Of a stretch of 64,000 nt of DNA, positions 1 through 9,712 are shown one piece after another (position 1 is the first letter of the stretch; the number at the start of each line of letters is the position of its first letter). Below the pieces are notes generated by a model that worked only from the letters and a program-made list of their open reading frames with translations, was not told the origin of the DNA and did no database searches. The stretch is taken from positions 310,001-374,000 of the forward strand of contig JASJOG010000096.1 in assembly GCA_030142905.1 (NCBI GenBank). Direction: 5' to 3'. Made by a program: the position numbers and the translations under genes. Source of the stretch: Heliopora coerulea. Its lineage: Eukaryota; Cnidaria; Anthozoa; Scleralcyonacea; Helioporidae.

Positions 1-934
1 AAAAATTCGGGCAACTGCTGAAATGATTGAAATTGGCTTATAATTATTTGATTTGCTTTTGTCTCCTGTTTTAAAAATAGGAGTCACTTTTGCCATTTTC
101 CAATCGTTTGGAACAGTGTTGGTTTCTAAGGACAAATTAAATAGATCTGTTAATGAAACATATATATAGGAAGCTGATATTTTTAACATTTTGTTTGAAA
201 TTTTATCAACACCAACTGCTTTGTGTACCTTACTAGTCTTGAGTAATTGAAGAACTAAGCAAGGGGTAATCTTATCAAAGCTAAACTTTGAGTCAGCTTT
301 CCTCAGGTAATAGTTGAATGGTTTCATGTTGGGTGTTGATGGTATTTGTGATGCAAGCTTTGGACCGATATCAGTAAAATGAGTGTTCAAAGCATTTGCA
401 ATGTCTTTGGCTTTGGTAACAGAATCACATTCGTTGATGTTTATTTAATTAAGTTCTGTACCATTAGTACTCTTACCCATAAGATTGTTTAGTACATTCC
501 AGGTTTCTTTTGGATTTCCAGCACTGTTTTTAATTTCATCTTGGTAGTATAACTTTTTAGTTCTTCTCACCAGCTGATTGACTGCATTTCTCTTTTCCTT
601 GAAATGCAACCAATCACCTGGTGAGTTCAACTTCATAGCTTTTTTCTTTAATAAATCCCTAGAGTACATTTCACATTTGACTGCAAGGTTAATCCATGGA
701 GATGGTTTGGTTTGGATTTGTTTGGTTCCACATGGTGCATGTTTATCAAGAATGCTTGTCATTTTGAATTTCCATTCTTCCCACAATGTTGATATCATGA
801 AAATTGTTGGAACATGTCCAACTGGTGTTTTTAATATCATTAATAAACTTTTCTTCATTAAATTTTTTGAAACTCCTTGCCTCAACGAATTGAGAACCTC
901 TTGGAATACCAATTTTACGGAATGCATAAATTAG
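1..934 (-). pseudogene. LINE ORF2 linker and RT N-terminal part
   Basis: This stretch continues the element with the SDH end of the endonuclease, then a basic linker (PWINLAVK and WLHFKEKRNAVNQL are typical of CR1/L2 linkers), then KAVGVDKISNKMLK and the first RT fingers motif. A TAA at 442-444 interrupts the frame between linker and RT, and a frameshift near 760 splits the linker. The catalytic FADD box is off the window. A recombination or assembly test beyond base 1 would show whether the rest is present. Confidence 0.75.
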
Positions 935-1007
935 ATTATGGTCACTGAATGATATGTCAATAACCCCAGAGTGGGTTAAGGCTTCATTACTATTTGTTAT
1001 TAAAAGA

Positions 1008-1571
1008 TCAATTAGAGTTTTTGTTTTTTTCAGTTACCCTGGTTGGCTGTTGAATTAACTGAGACAATTGATAATTACTCAATATATTAGTTAGTGTTGT
1101 TGTGTGTATACCAGGTTTAGATGAAATTAGGTCACAATTCAAATCTCCTAAAATGTAATATTCTTTGTATATCCTGTCAGCCTTCTTGACAACTTCTTCA
1201 AACTTATTGAATAGTTCAATAGGAGATTTAGGTGGTCTGTACCACGTCGTTACTAGAAATGGATTAGAATTGGGCCTTTTTATTTCAATGGTTATTATTT
1301 CTAGTTTGTCACATTCAAGGTCAAGTTTTCTTTCAAAATTGATTGAGTTTCTAACATAAACACACACACCACCTCCATGTTTGTTACGATCCTTACGAAT
1401 ACAGGTATAACCCTGAATGTTTATCAGCTGATCATCATCATACTGATCTAATTTGGTCTCATTTATAGCTAGAACATCAAAAATACCATCATTAACCAGT
1501 ACTTGTAAGTCATCTATATGTTTTAAAAGGCTATTAATATTCATCAAGCCAATTTTGAATCCAAGGGACAT
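1008..1571 (-). pseudogene. LINE endonuclease domain (ORF2 N-terminus)
   Basis: Exonuclease/endonuclease/phosphatase-fold domain that would nick target DNA for target-primed reverse transcription. Visible family motifs, in order: MNINSL near residue 10, AINETKLD with the metal-binding glutamate near residue 37, GGGVCVYVR near 66, TWYRPP near 108, and GDLNCD near 142. The frame ends in a stop just after a TRVTEKN stretch. The expected continuation (IDLLIT, then FSDHNLIYA with the catalytic SDH) is found in another frame at about 935-1020, so a one-base shift broke it. Confidence 0.8.
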
Positions 1572-2507
1572 GGAAAGGGCAATTTCAGTGTGGGTTTCAA
1601 AACATCATGAAATTTCATTACTCACAAGATCTGCATTGACAACATCATATCAGTATTTTAAAGTTTCTGAAATTGCTGGCTAGAGTAATGGTTTAAATTA
1701 ATGGTCTAAGCATATCGGTCAATCCCTCGAGTCGTTATCGAGTAATAAAAATTTGCACTTGCAACCACAGGTAAAAGGGTTAAGTAACAAGCTCACAAAT
1801 CAATGGCAATTATCCCCAAACTACCTCTAGACCCTGAGGACCTACAAAGCCAATATCAAAGGTCCAAACCTCCTAACCATTATTTAGATTAGTCAATGCT
1901 TTCATGAACAGCCAGTCAGTTATGGTAAATAAAGTTTTTATCTCACTGAACACCAACCAGAGAACTACCATCAAAATCCCCATTAAGTAACTGGATAACC
2001 CTATAAGCTATATAAGTATACTGGATAACCCTATCAGCTATACAAGCTGTTCTCCCAAGAGATCCAGTAAGGGCCACCCCTCATGGGTCCAGTGTTATTA
2101 CTGGAGGAAACCAAAGTACCTGGAGAAAACCTCCAATGCTTGGTAGAATCAAACTGGACAACACTCTTCTCACATGTGACCAACATAACTTCAATCAGAT
2201 AACTGCACGGAGCAGGAATAAAACCCTAGTCACAGTGGTGAGAGAGTGTGTGCCCAGCTCCCCCTTCCAACACTTATCTTGAATATAGTAGTCATTACAG
2301 ACTATTTGACGTCAAATTTAATGCAACAGTTTTGGATAAGTTTCTTTAGATCAACATCATCTGGATAGGCCAGTCACACTTATATTTATCAAACCCTAAA
2401 ATCTTTCATCTATTAAGAATTGGAATTACATGTATACTGCATATATCTGTTCCAATAACTTCCTAATCTTCACACATCTAGAACTAAACAATAAGACTGA
2501 CACAGAC
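1572..2507. other. Non-coding stretch with short tandem copy and dispersed-repeat-like text
   Basis: No convincing gene. At about 1988-2044 a phrase of roughly 28 bases (ctggataaccctat) occurs twice in tandem with small changes. At about 2080-2260 there is GGAGGAAACC-type text resembling a dispersed repeat seen in many marine invertebrate genomes; that resemblance is from memory and not proven here. The expected next exon of the topoisomerase II gene was looked for and not seen. Confidence 0.35.
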
Positions 2508-4854
2508 CTGTTTAACAAATTTCTCATCCAAATTGCACTCAGACCCAAATGCCTTTGACTGCAAAGTCATATTTTCCTTTGTTTGTGAATCAAATGCTGG
2601 GTTCTCAATAAGACAATTGATGAACACCCACAAATGATTCTTGATCTTGAAGGGGTTGAGGGCAAAACTTCCTTTGCCAGTTTTCCTCTTGATTATTCCA
2701 GTAAGCTTTTCAATGATCTGATCCACAACATAGTTGACATGGGTACCACCCTGAAGTGATGAGAAAAAATTATAATATGGAACAGTGTTGCTAAGAGTAA
2801 ACCCAAGGTCAAGTTGAGTCAAGTCAAGTCACTTAATTTTTTACAAGCCTTACAGAGTTGCAGAGTCAAGTCAATGGCCAGGATTGAGTCAAGTCACATA
2901 CTTTGATTGAGTCTGGTGGTGTCAGCTTATAAAGTTGCCATTAGCCCCAGATACATATTGTGAGGAGATTAAAATAAGTAAAGTCATCTGGTGATAGCTA
3001 GAGTAAATTATCTGCCATTAGCCACAGACCGTAAAATAGCAAAAAGCAGGTAAGGATGTAAAAGACTTAATAGTGGAACTCAACATTCACTCACTGTTGT
3101 GGTCAAGTCAGAAGTGAGTTAAAAGTCATTTAAGGCAGAAATCTGCCAAGTCAAGCCATTTGGGGTTACCCACCTTAGTTGTGGCAATGCTGTTTACAAA
3201 GCTTGCTTGTTGGAATGACAACTTGGTAAACTATTTTCCTTTCACCACCTTCATCATCTGAGTCATCACTTGCATCTTTCAGATACAGTTGAATGTAGTC
3301 TTGAAATGATTTTACCTAAAAGAATTACAATTGGCAAGACATTAGAGTAAACCACAAATGCAAAACAACTTCTCTTAAGAATGTCAAAAAATATATAATT
3401 AATTTTATAAACATGAAATTTGAGAAGATCCAAAATAAATTGTTTTTCCCAGTGTGGTTACAAATGCATTTAGGAGCCATTCTCAGCTCTGAATTTCTAA
3501 TATAAACTTGCTTTGCACTGTACAAATTATAGAAAGCTGCTGTGCAGCACTTTCAGAAGTAAAAAGGTAAAAGAATGCAGATATACATGATTGTATTCTT
3601 ACTGGCAGTTTTTTCCCATTCAGATAAACAGCAACTCCACAAATGCAGCCAGCCATGCCATAAGTCCTCTTTGTCATCAGAGCCACAGTATCCTCATCCA
3701 GCTTCTCCATTTTAAATTTCTCCAAATCAGGATGGAACTTGATAGATGTGAAATCTGACTTCTCAGCCTCTTGAATTTTAGGCTTCTTTGTTTTAGTCAT
3801 GTTTGTCTTCCAGGTCTATAAATTTTCAAATTTGTACAAAATTTTGTGAAAATTATTCCAAATAGTTAATGTCAAATGTTGTAATCCACACAAGGTCAAC
3901 TGGTGCCCTTGAACAAACCATGACTAGCAGGCTATTCCATCCTGTCCCAGTACTTTTGATAGCATAGTTCTACTCAAACAGACATCATTTCTCTAACAAA
4001 GGATTTGGTTCTCAATTGAAGGAACATAAACAAAATTTCCCTGGATTGAGATTTTAGCAATGAAATATACAGTACTATATATATGTGTAAGTATCTATTA
4101 GAAGTGCACACAGTATTTTCATGGCCTGATCTACAGCTAGCTGCATGTTGTCTCCCAATAGAACTTTTAGGTCCATTAAATATAGCATATTGTACATGAT
4201 TTATACTATCAAAATAAAAATACCTGTTTAAAATGTTTACTATCACACTGTCTCAACTGTGAACTCTTTGCTGTAAATTTAACAAAGCTTTGCTCCATAT
4301 CCATTTTGCCCACCAGTGACTTTCTTCTGAGAGTCATCATAGTTACTTGATGTGAACAAATGTCCAAAAATCATACTGGGTACATAGAGTTTTTCTATTT
4401 TATGCATTTCAATAGGAATGCCCTTTCCATTATTTTGCACAGAAATCAAGTTGTTTCCTCTACAATAAAGTAGAAACAGGATGTATATCTATAAGCAATC
4501 ACAAAGATTAGTGTACTGTACCAACGACCTGTCCCTTATCCTACTAAATATTGTTATGTTAAAATTTGATCAACCACCAGTGTTCATGACACTAACTTTA
4601 ATAAAATATGCCAAAAATCCATGTACAATATATGCTATACTGAACTAACATTTCTGGAGGTGTACCACAGGTTTATATATAGTAATTAAATAATGTACTT
4701 ACGGGTCAATTGTTATTTTTACATAGCTCATTTTTGGATCTCATTGCTTGTTATCAGCAGCATTTACTAAAAAAGAGTGTAAAGTTCAACTGAACATAAT
4801 ATTGTAGTATGTTCAATCACATAACATATATACTATTGGTATATGGTACATACT

Positions 4855-5111
4855 GTGGACTCGATGATGATAGCTCAACAGGTAGAGCGGCAGATCAGTA
4901 TCCTGAAGGTGAGAGTTCAAATCCTGCACGAGTCAACATTTTTCAGTTGACTTCAGCAGTGTAGGTTAATTGTGAAGTTATCATTTCATAATACCCTGAG
5001 GATGATTCTGAAATAGAATTGAAACACTGCACATCCATCCTCATGGATAGCATTAAGTTGTCGCGAGAATATTTCGTGCACTTAAATTGGATAAAAATTC
5101 ACCTCCAATCC
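4855..5111 (+). mobile_element. tRNA-derived SINE, copy 1 (longer)
   Basis: The head carries a pol III A box (tagctcaacaggtagag at 4871-4887) and a B box (gagttcaaatcc at 4913-4924) about 42 bases apart, as in a tRNA. The body continues with a tail of about 180 bases. It lies in the first intron of the topoisomerase II pseudogene, on the opposite strand. The head is too diverged for a functional tRNA. Confidence 0.7.
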
Positions 5112-5242
5112 CTGTGGACTCGATAGCTCAACAGGTAGAGAGGCGGACCGGTATCCCAAAGGTGCGAGTTCAAATCCCACTCAAGTCAACATTTTTCAGT
5201 TGACTTCAGCAGTGTAGGTTAATTGTGAAGTTTCATTTCATA
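5112..5242 (+). mobile_element. tRNA-derived SINE, copy 2, directly following copy 1
   Basis: Second copy of the same SINE, starting with the same tgtggactcga text as copy 1 and keeping A box (5124-5140) and B box (5167-5178). The first ~75 bases are closer to a tRNA than in copy 1 (an acceptor-like gactcga pairs roughly with tcaagtc). It ends after the catttcata phrase shared with copy 1, so it is a shortened or 3'-truncated copy. Head-to-tail placement suggests a dimer or insertion into the tail of copy 1. Confidence 0.7.
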
Positions 5243-5731
5243 CTACAACTATAATACATACTAGCACATACTAAAACTATCAGAAAAAGATCATTTTATA
5301 GGAAATGATATGAAGATAAAATGTGTATAATGGGATAAATACTGAATGTTAAATACTGTGATTGATGAAAGTAAATTACAGTCTCAACTATTGACATTGT
5401 AGCAGCTATCTATTACTAAAAATTGGATAAGTTTAATTGCATAATATCACGATGACCTCTGATTCTATTGTTCTCAAGGGGAGACTTAATTTCTAAATTC
5501 CCTCATCAGCATGCATACTTTCACTAATTTTCTCTCAAAAGAGGGAAAATTTCTTATTTTCCCTTAATAACATATGTGAGTGAACACCAAATAGTGTATT
5601 TTTTTTAAATTTAAGCATTAAACAACTCATTTTGTGCAAGTGCTGCTACCCACCATGAACAATACTAACATTCCAAAAAGAACTTCAAACAATACCAAGT
5701 AAATTTCATCAGTCATCACACTATTACAAAC

Positions 5732-5888
5732 TAATACCATGACATGTAGGGAAATAAGTGATTGAATGTCCCCTCAAGCCTCAGGAGGTTCATGAAAGTC
5801 CCTAGGGCTAATGCCCTAAGTACTTCCCCAAACCTCCCTTGGCTTTCAGGGGCATTTAATCACTAATTCCCCTCATGTCATGGTATTA
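5732..5888. repeat. Hairpin MITE-like element
   Basis: The two halves are imperfect inverted copies: the left arm begins taataccatgacatg and the right arm ends catgtcatggtatta, with matching aataagtgatt / aatcactaatt and cctcaggaggtt / aacctccc blocks inside. No coding capacity. It sits in the first intron of the topoisomerase II pseudogene. Confidence 0.65.
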
Positions 5889-6487
5889 CTTATAATTAAT
5901 AATTCATAGCAATTTATTGAAATATTTACTGATTTAGTAGCTTAAATATCTCATTTACAAAGTTTGTTTTAGGGTGACCCAAAAGCCATTTGCCCCACAC
6001 CTACAGTTCTTACTGGTTATCAACAAGTTTAGCATTTTCTGGGAAATACTGGTACACCACTAATGTTACTACATATTGTATGGGCCAATACCACTAAATT
6101 TTTAAAGTTCTGTTTGCTCACCCTTGTGCAATTTTTTGAAAGAAACCTTGCTTTAGTGTGTAATACTATTTAAAAAACCTGACATGAAGTCTACATTTAA
6201 GCCAGAACTGTCATTAGGAATACATCTTCAATGTTACTGTTGTCACATACCAAGAATTTCATCAAAGATCTTGTATAACCCAGGGACAAAGTTAACTTCA
6301 TGATTTACCATACAATTGTGCATATCATCCCAAACCCACATTGGCTGCCTAGTGGGCTCAACTGAACCAATACAAGCATCAGGACACAGAAGTATATGCT
6401 CCAACTGGGTCTTCTTCTGGTATATCCTTTCGACAGAAAGCCTTTTTTTGGATTTTTTGGCTGGATTTGAGTTCATATCTCTTTCCT

Positions 6488-7388
6488 AAAAGCAATAAAA
6501 GTGAAAACAAGATTAACATCAACTTGCCTCAACACAAAATGCAGAAAATAAGGCAAATTTCAAAATGAGATGTACTTGTCTTCTCATATAAGAGGCCATA
6601 TTGTCAGCCAACTTTTGTCTCAAATAGGAAGCCAGTAAACAAATTTGGAAGTACAATGGAACAGTAAATTAAACCTTAATCAAACTGATACAAGCTGAGA
6701 AAGCAAGTTTAAGAAGGGGCTAAAGCTTTCTCAGGATCTTTTACATACAGAAAGAGCACTTTTAAATACACCCTTTTTAACATCTACAGTCTACCATGTG
6801 TTTGTTACAAGAAGTGAGCATTTGCCATTACAAAATGTCTCTTTTAAAAAGCTTGTGGGTATGTCTACCTATTCAACACCATCCAGTTCCTATGCTTTGA
6901 AATACTAAATAGAGTATTTGATAAATATTATTGAAAGGCCGGTGAAATAGTGGGAAAAAATGAACATCTTTGAAGAACCCAAGATGTAGGTCAAAGCAAG
7001 ATGCAAAGTTGAAATGAGAAGAAATGCAAAAATTATCACAATTTTCACTTTTGTGTCTTATTTTGGCCTGACCAACCTATTACCAAGACACCTTGCCAAT
7101 AAAATCACACTGATTGATGCCATTAAGCAATAAACTTGTTAGTTTTTGACAAAAAGGAAAACAAAGTCAAGTATTGTTTTAGTGCTGTACCAACAAGAAA
7201 AGATGTCTCAATAGACATTGAAGCATGCATAACATGAATTATAGTATGTTAATGAAGTGAAAAATAGAACAGCTCATTAATCCACATATTCATGTATCCT
7301 TTTTGAAAAACGGTACCTGCGATGAACCTTCCCCCAACTTTAATTCTTAGCTGTGAAGATCACACATTCAGAGCCCATTTATTATGTA
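6488..7388. other. Intergenic, nothing recognised
   Basis: Sequence between the topoisomerase II pseudogene and the hAT-like gene. The ATG of the pseudogene exon is preceded by an acceptor-like ttgcttttag at about 6488-6497, so an upstream 5' exon once existed, but it was not found here. No hAT C-terminal dimerisation region was found in any frame next to 7389. Confidence 0.4.
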
Positions 7389-8840
7389 CTACAAACTTAG
7401 CTTAACACCGGTTATACTATCATAAGCAGTAACAACTAAAGGACCATCTCCTTCGAGGCTGTATGTCTTCTTCACAAATGGTTCACCTACATCAACAGTT
7501 GCTGCAATCTCTATCTTCAGCTTGGCTTCAGAGTTTGCAATTATATCCAGTAGCTTCCTTGTTGTGGCTGGAGCAATATTCCTATTTGCAGTCAGGTCTG
7601 CCAGAAAGGCTGTGACATGGGGGTAGGCAAGGAATAAGTCCTCTTTGATGCATTCCCATTTGCTCCACCATCTTGTTGGCGAGTATGTCTTTGGACTTTT
7701 TCCAGTGTGATCTTTCCATATAAGTTTAGCTTGTGGTGAATGAGCAAATAATGAGATCCAATGCTTCATGAATTTGTCCAGAATGGGAGTATTGAACTTC
7801 TCTTCCACATGATCAAGGGTGTGAGAAAAGCAACCAATATCAAGAATATTGGGAAAAATCACCTTAATAGTTCTCACTGCTACATTGTTAACACTGGCCC
7901 TGTCATGCATAGTGGCAACTGGTAGCTCTGTAGCAACACCATATTCTCTGGCAAGAACACTTATGATTTCCCTTGCAACTTCCTCTCCTGACAATGATTT
8001 TCCAAGCAAAAGAAATCGCACAAGCCTTTGTTGGATTTTCCACTCACTGTCAAGGAATCTAACAATAAGAACTAATGCTTCTCCTAGCCTGGTGGTCCCA
8101 TCAAACACAATTGAAATCTCTCTTCCTGTCAGTTCTTCCCGAGTGTTTCTGATCTCTTCCTGGCAAACCACAGGAATAAGCTGTGCCATTTTACTTCGAT
8201 CTGTCAGTTTATAGGCTGACTCTTCTAAAATACTTTTGAAGCAATCTATCTTATTGATTGCTATTCCTCCCTTTAGAAAAGCAGTTAAAACGTTAACACG
8301 AAATACCCTGGTATTCATATTCAATGTTTCTCCAACTGGATGGTTTTTATCATCATACGCTTGTAACATTTCCGCAAGATCTTGCTCACGTTGTTTCTTT
8401 TGACTTAATCTCTCTTTTCCTGCCTGATGTTTTTGAGCTTTTATATGATTTAAGATAGTTGATCTCTTAACTGATATTTCTTCACGACATGCCTCGCAGA
8501 AAATGGATCCCTTATAAATTGCAGAGTCCTTTAAATGTTCATGTGGGAACTCTTGAATTCTTGATGCTGCAGAAACATTTGGGGCAGTTGAAGTCTTAGC
8601 ACGAACGTTGCGAGTTTGTTGTTTTTGCTGATTGACTTTGACTTTACGTTTACGTGCGAGATCTGACTTTCCGGGAGCTCTCATTACAGTCAAAGCATTT
8701 ACAATTAAATTATTTCCTTCTACTTCTTGCCTTGCTTCAGATTCCTCACCATCTACAACTATGCTTTCAGCTGTTTCAAGCCTTTCATTATGTAAATTAT
8801 TGTCCTCATCATTCATCTCCTCGTGGCTCGTGGAATTCAT
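7389..8840 (-). CDS. hAT-like transposase with CGGBP1/BED-type zinc finger
   Basis: Open frame of 483 residues from ATG at 8840; the frame stays open for 27 more residues to 8921, but that part reads a GC-rich hairpin and is probably 5' UTR. An acidic N-terminus and basic patch are followed by a zinc finger, FCEAC then HIKAQKH (C-x2-C, H-x5-H), as in CGGBP1 and BED fingers. The rest resembles a hAT RNase H-like core: SIVFDGTTRLGEA (first Asp), MHDRASVNN, and CFSHTLDHVEEKF, then SPTRWWSKW. The last ~100 residues end without the hAT dimerisation tail, so the gene is either truncated, spliced, or a host-recruited short version. The uninterrupted frame, unlike nearby relics, suggests recent activity or selection. 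Exact family unproven. Confidence 0.7.
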   Translation of the reverse strand: MNSTSHEEMNDEDNNLHNERLETAESIVVDGEESEARQEVEGNNLIVNALTVMRAPGKSDLARKRKVKVNQQKQQTRNVRAKTSTAPNVSAASRIQEFPHEHLKDSAIYKGSIFCEACREEISVKRSTILNHIKAQKHQAGKERLSQKKQREQDLAEMLQAYDDKNHPVGETLNMNTRVFRVNVLTAFLKGGIAINKIDCFKSILEESAYKLTDRSKMAQLIPVVCQEEIRNTREELTGREISIVFDGTTRLGEALVLIVRFLDSEWKIQQRLVRFLLLGKSLSGEEVAREIISVLAREYGVATELPVATMHDRASVNNVAVRTIKVIFPNILDIGCFSHTLDHVEEKFNTPILDKFMKHWISLFAHSPQAKLIWKDHTGKSPKTYSPTRWWSKWECIKEDLFLAYPHVTAFLADLTANRNIAPATTRKLLDIIANSEAKLKIEIAATVDVGEPFVKKTYSLEGDGPLVVTAYDSITGVKLSL

Positions 8841-8935
8841 TTTCCGCCATCTTTGTTTTACTAGTGCCCAGGATCCTGGTGCTCTAACCCGAATCAGTGG
8901 ACTCTGGGGACCTCTGGGCACTAGGCGAACTCCCT
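8841..8935 (-). promoter_or_regulatory. GC-rich hairpin and YY1-like site just upstream of the hAT-like start
   Basis: An 11-bp perfect inverted repeat, CTAGTGCCCAG at 8861-8871 and CTGGGCACTAG at 8914-8924, encloses a 42-base loop. On the minus strand an AAGATGGCGG motif (about 8845-8855), which matches the YY1 core, lies just before the ATG. YY1-like sites overlapping the start are common in TATA-less promoters. Role inferred only. Confidence 0.35.
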
Positions 8936-9353
8936 CTCTTTAATCTCATTCCATTTTTTTTTATTTCTTTAGACTCTAGCCCCAAAGCCAAAGCATTATT
9001 TTATTATTTTTGAAATCTTTGCTCAAAAACGGCCTATTATACCGACTATGCTAGTAAGTGCCTATTATGCTCCTGAAACCCTATTATGCTCGAAATTATG
9101 CCAGCATAATTTACCCAAGCCTAGCCATATTGGAGTGACCACTTTCTCGGTAACGTTGTTGTAAGGCTATTATGAAAATGAGGAAACTCGTACGTAGGGC
9201 TGTAGTAAACGAAGAAAAAATATGAAAGGAAACGACAACACATCCCAAAGTGATAGTGAGGGATCTGACGATGTAGAATCCAGGTTAAAAAGAAAATTTT
9301 CACGGACATTTCACTGGTAAGTATGGGGTGTCATTACCGTCAAAACTATTATG
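8936..9353. other. Intergenic with repeated cctattatgctc phrase
   Basis: Between 9010 and 9120 the phrase cctattat(g/a) occurs several times and tattatgctcg / attatgccagcataat form a small palindromic cluster. A 22-base block at 9124-9145 reappears inverted near 17055. No gene seen. Confidence 0.35.
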
Positions 9354-9680
9354 TTTCGTTATTATCTACCGGTTCATTATTATACAGTTTTTCGTTATTA
9401 TTATTACCAAGTTCATCATGATCATGCAATGTCTAGTTATTAATTTGCGTTTCTTTGTTAGTATTATGCACCGTTGATTTGTTATTATTATGCGCTGTTT
9501 CTTTATTATAAAGCATTGGTTTGTATTGGTACACAGTGTTTCGTTATTATTGTGCAATGTTTCATTATTTGTACCGATTTGTTATTATTAGGCACTGTTT
9601 CAGTATTATTTTGGAATGTTTCGATATTATCATGCACTGTGGCATTATTATGCAGGGTTGTACTATTATCATCACCTTGC
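9354..9680. repeat. Degenerate minisatellite, ATTATGC core
   Basis: About a dozen imperfect units of roughly 20-30 bases share the pattern gttt(c)gttattattatgcactg. Point changes and small length shifts give chance open frames on both strands, which are not genes. The array directly precedes the integrase-core relic. Confidence 0.65.
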
Positions 9681-9712
9681 AAAATTTCATGTACGTGTGA
9701 GTAGCTGGTACG

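Larger units (their letters stand above)
1..1571 (-). mobile_element. APE-type LINE (CR1/L2-like), cut by the window edge
   Basis: Non-LTR retrotransposon read right to left. It carries an AP-like endonuclease, a linker and the start of a reverse transcriptase; the RT core lies beyond base 1. The order endonuclease, linker, RT fingers (WKMAKVTPIFKTGDKS, then NNYKPISI at about 30-130) is that of ORF2 in CR1/L2/Jockey-like elements. The copy is dead: the frame shifts near 1020 and again near 760, and an in-frame TAA sits at 442-444. No clear 5' end, ORF1 or target duplication is visible to the right of 1571, so it is probably 5' truncated. Clade assignment rests on motif style only. Confidence 0.85.
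2508..6487 (-). pseudogene. TOP2: DNA topoisomerase II pseudogene, N-terminal half, introns retained
   Basis: Six exons match the ATPase part of type IIA topoisomerase, the enzyme that passes one DNA duplex through another: 6247-6487 (KKRLSVERIYQKKTQLEHIL, then FVPGLYKIFDEIL), 4703-4766 (VNAADNKQ), 4224-4459 (NNGKGIP, YVPSMIFG, NGYGAK ATP-lid box), 3603-3815 (FHPDLEKFKM, LNGKKLP), 3174-3315 and 2508-2750 (KGGTHVNYVVDQI, SQTKENMTLQ). All have GT..AG borders in matching phase. It is broken: TGA for Arg at 4741-4743, TAA inside the NGYGAKLC box of the third exon, a frameshift near 4236, and a deletion plus frameshift near 3218. The toprim, cleavage-tyrosine and C-terminal parts are absent. Retained introns mean a DNA duplication, not a retrocopy. 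Vertebrate A/B subtype cannot be applied. Confidence 0.9.

Noticed and set aside
4871..5183. Two tRNA genes
   Set aside because: A and B boxes are present, but stems do not pair well and both continue into a shared non-tRNA body, so they are SINE heads.
4703..6487. A working topoisomerase II gene
   Set aside because: Two in-frame stops, two frameshifts and loss of the catalytic half exclude it unless the assembly is wrong at all sites.
7849..8943. Plus-strand frames opposite the hAT-like gene
   Set aside because: They are antisense shadows of the long minus-strand frame and have no motif.
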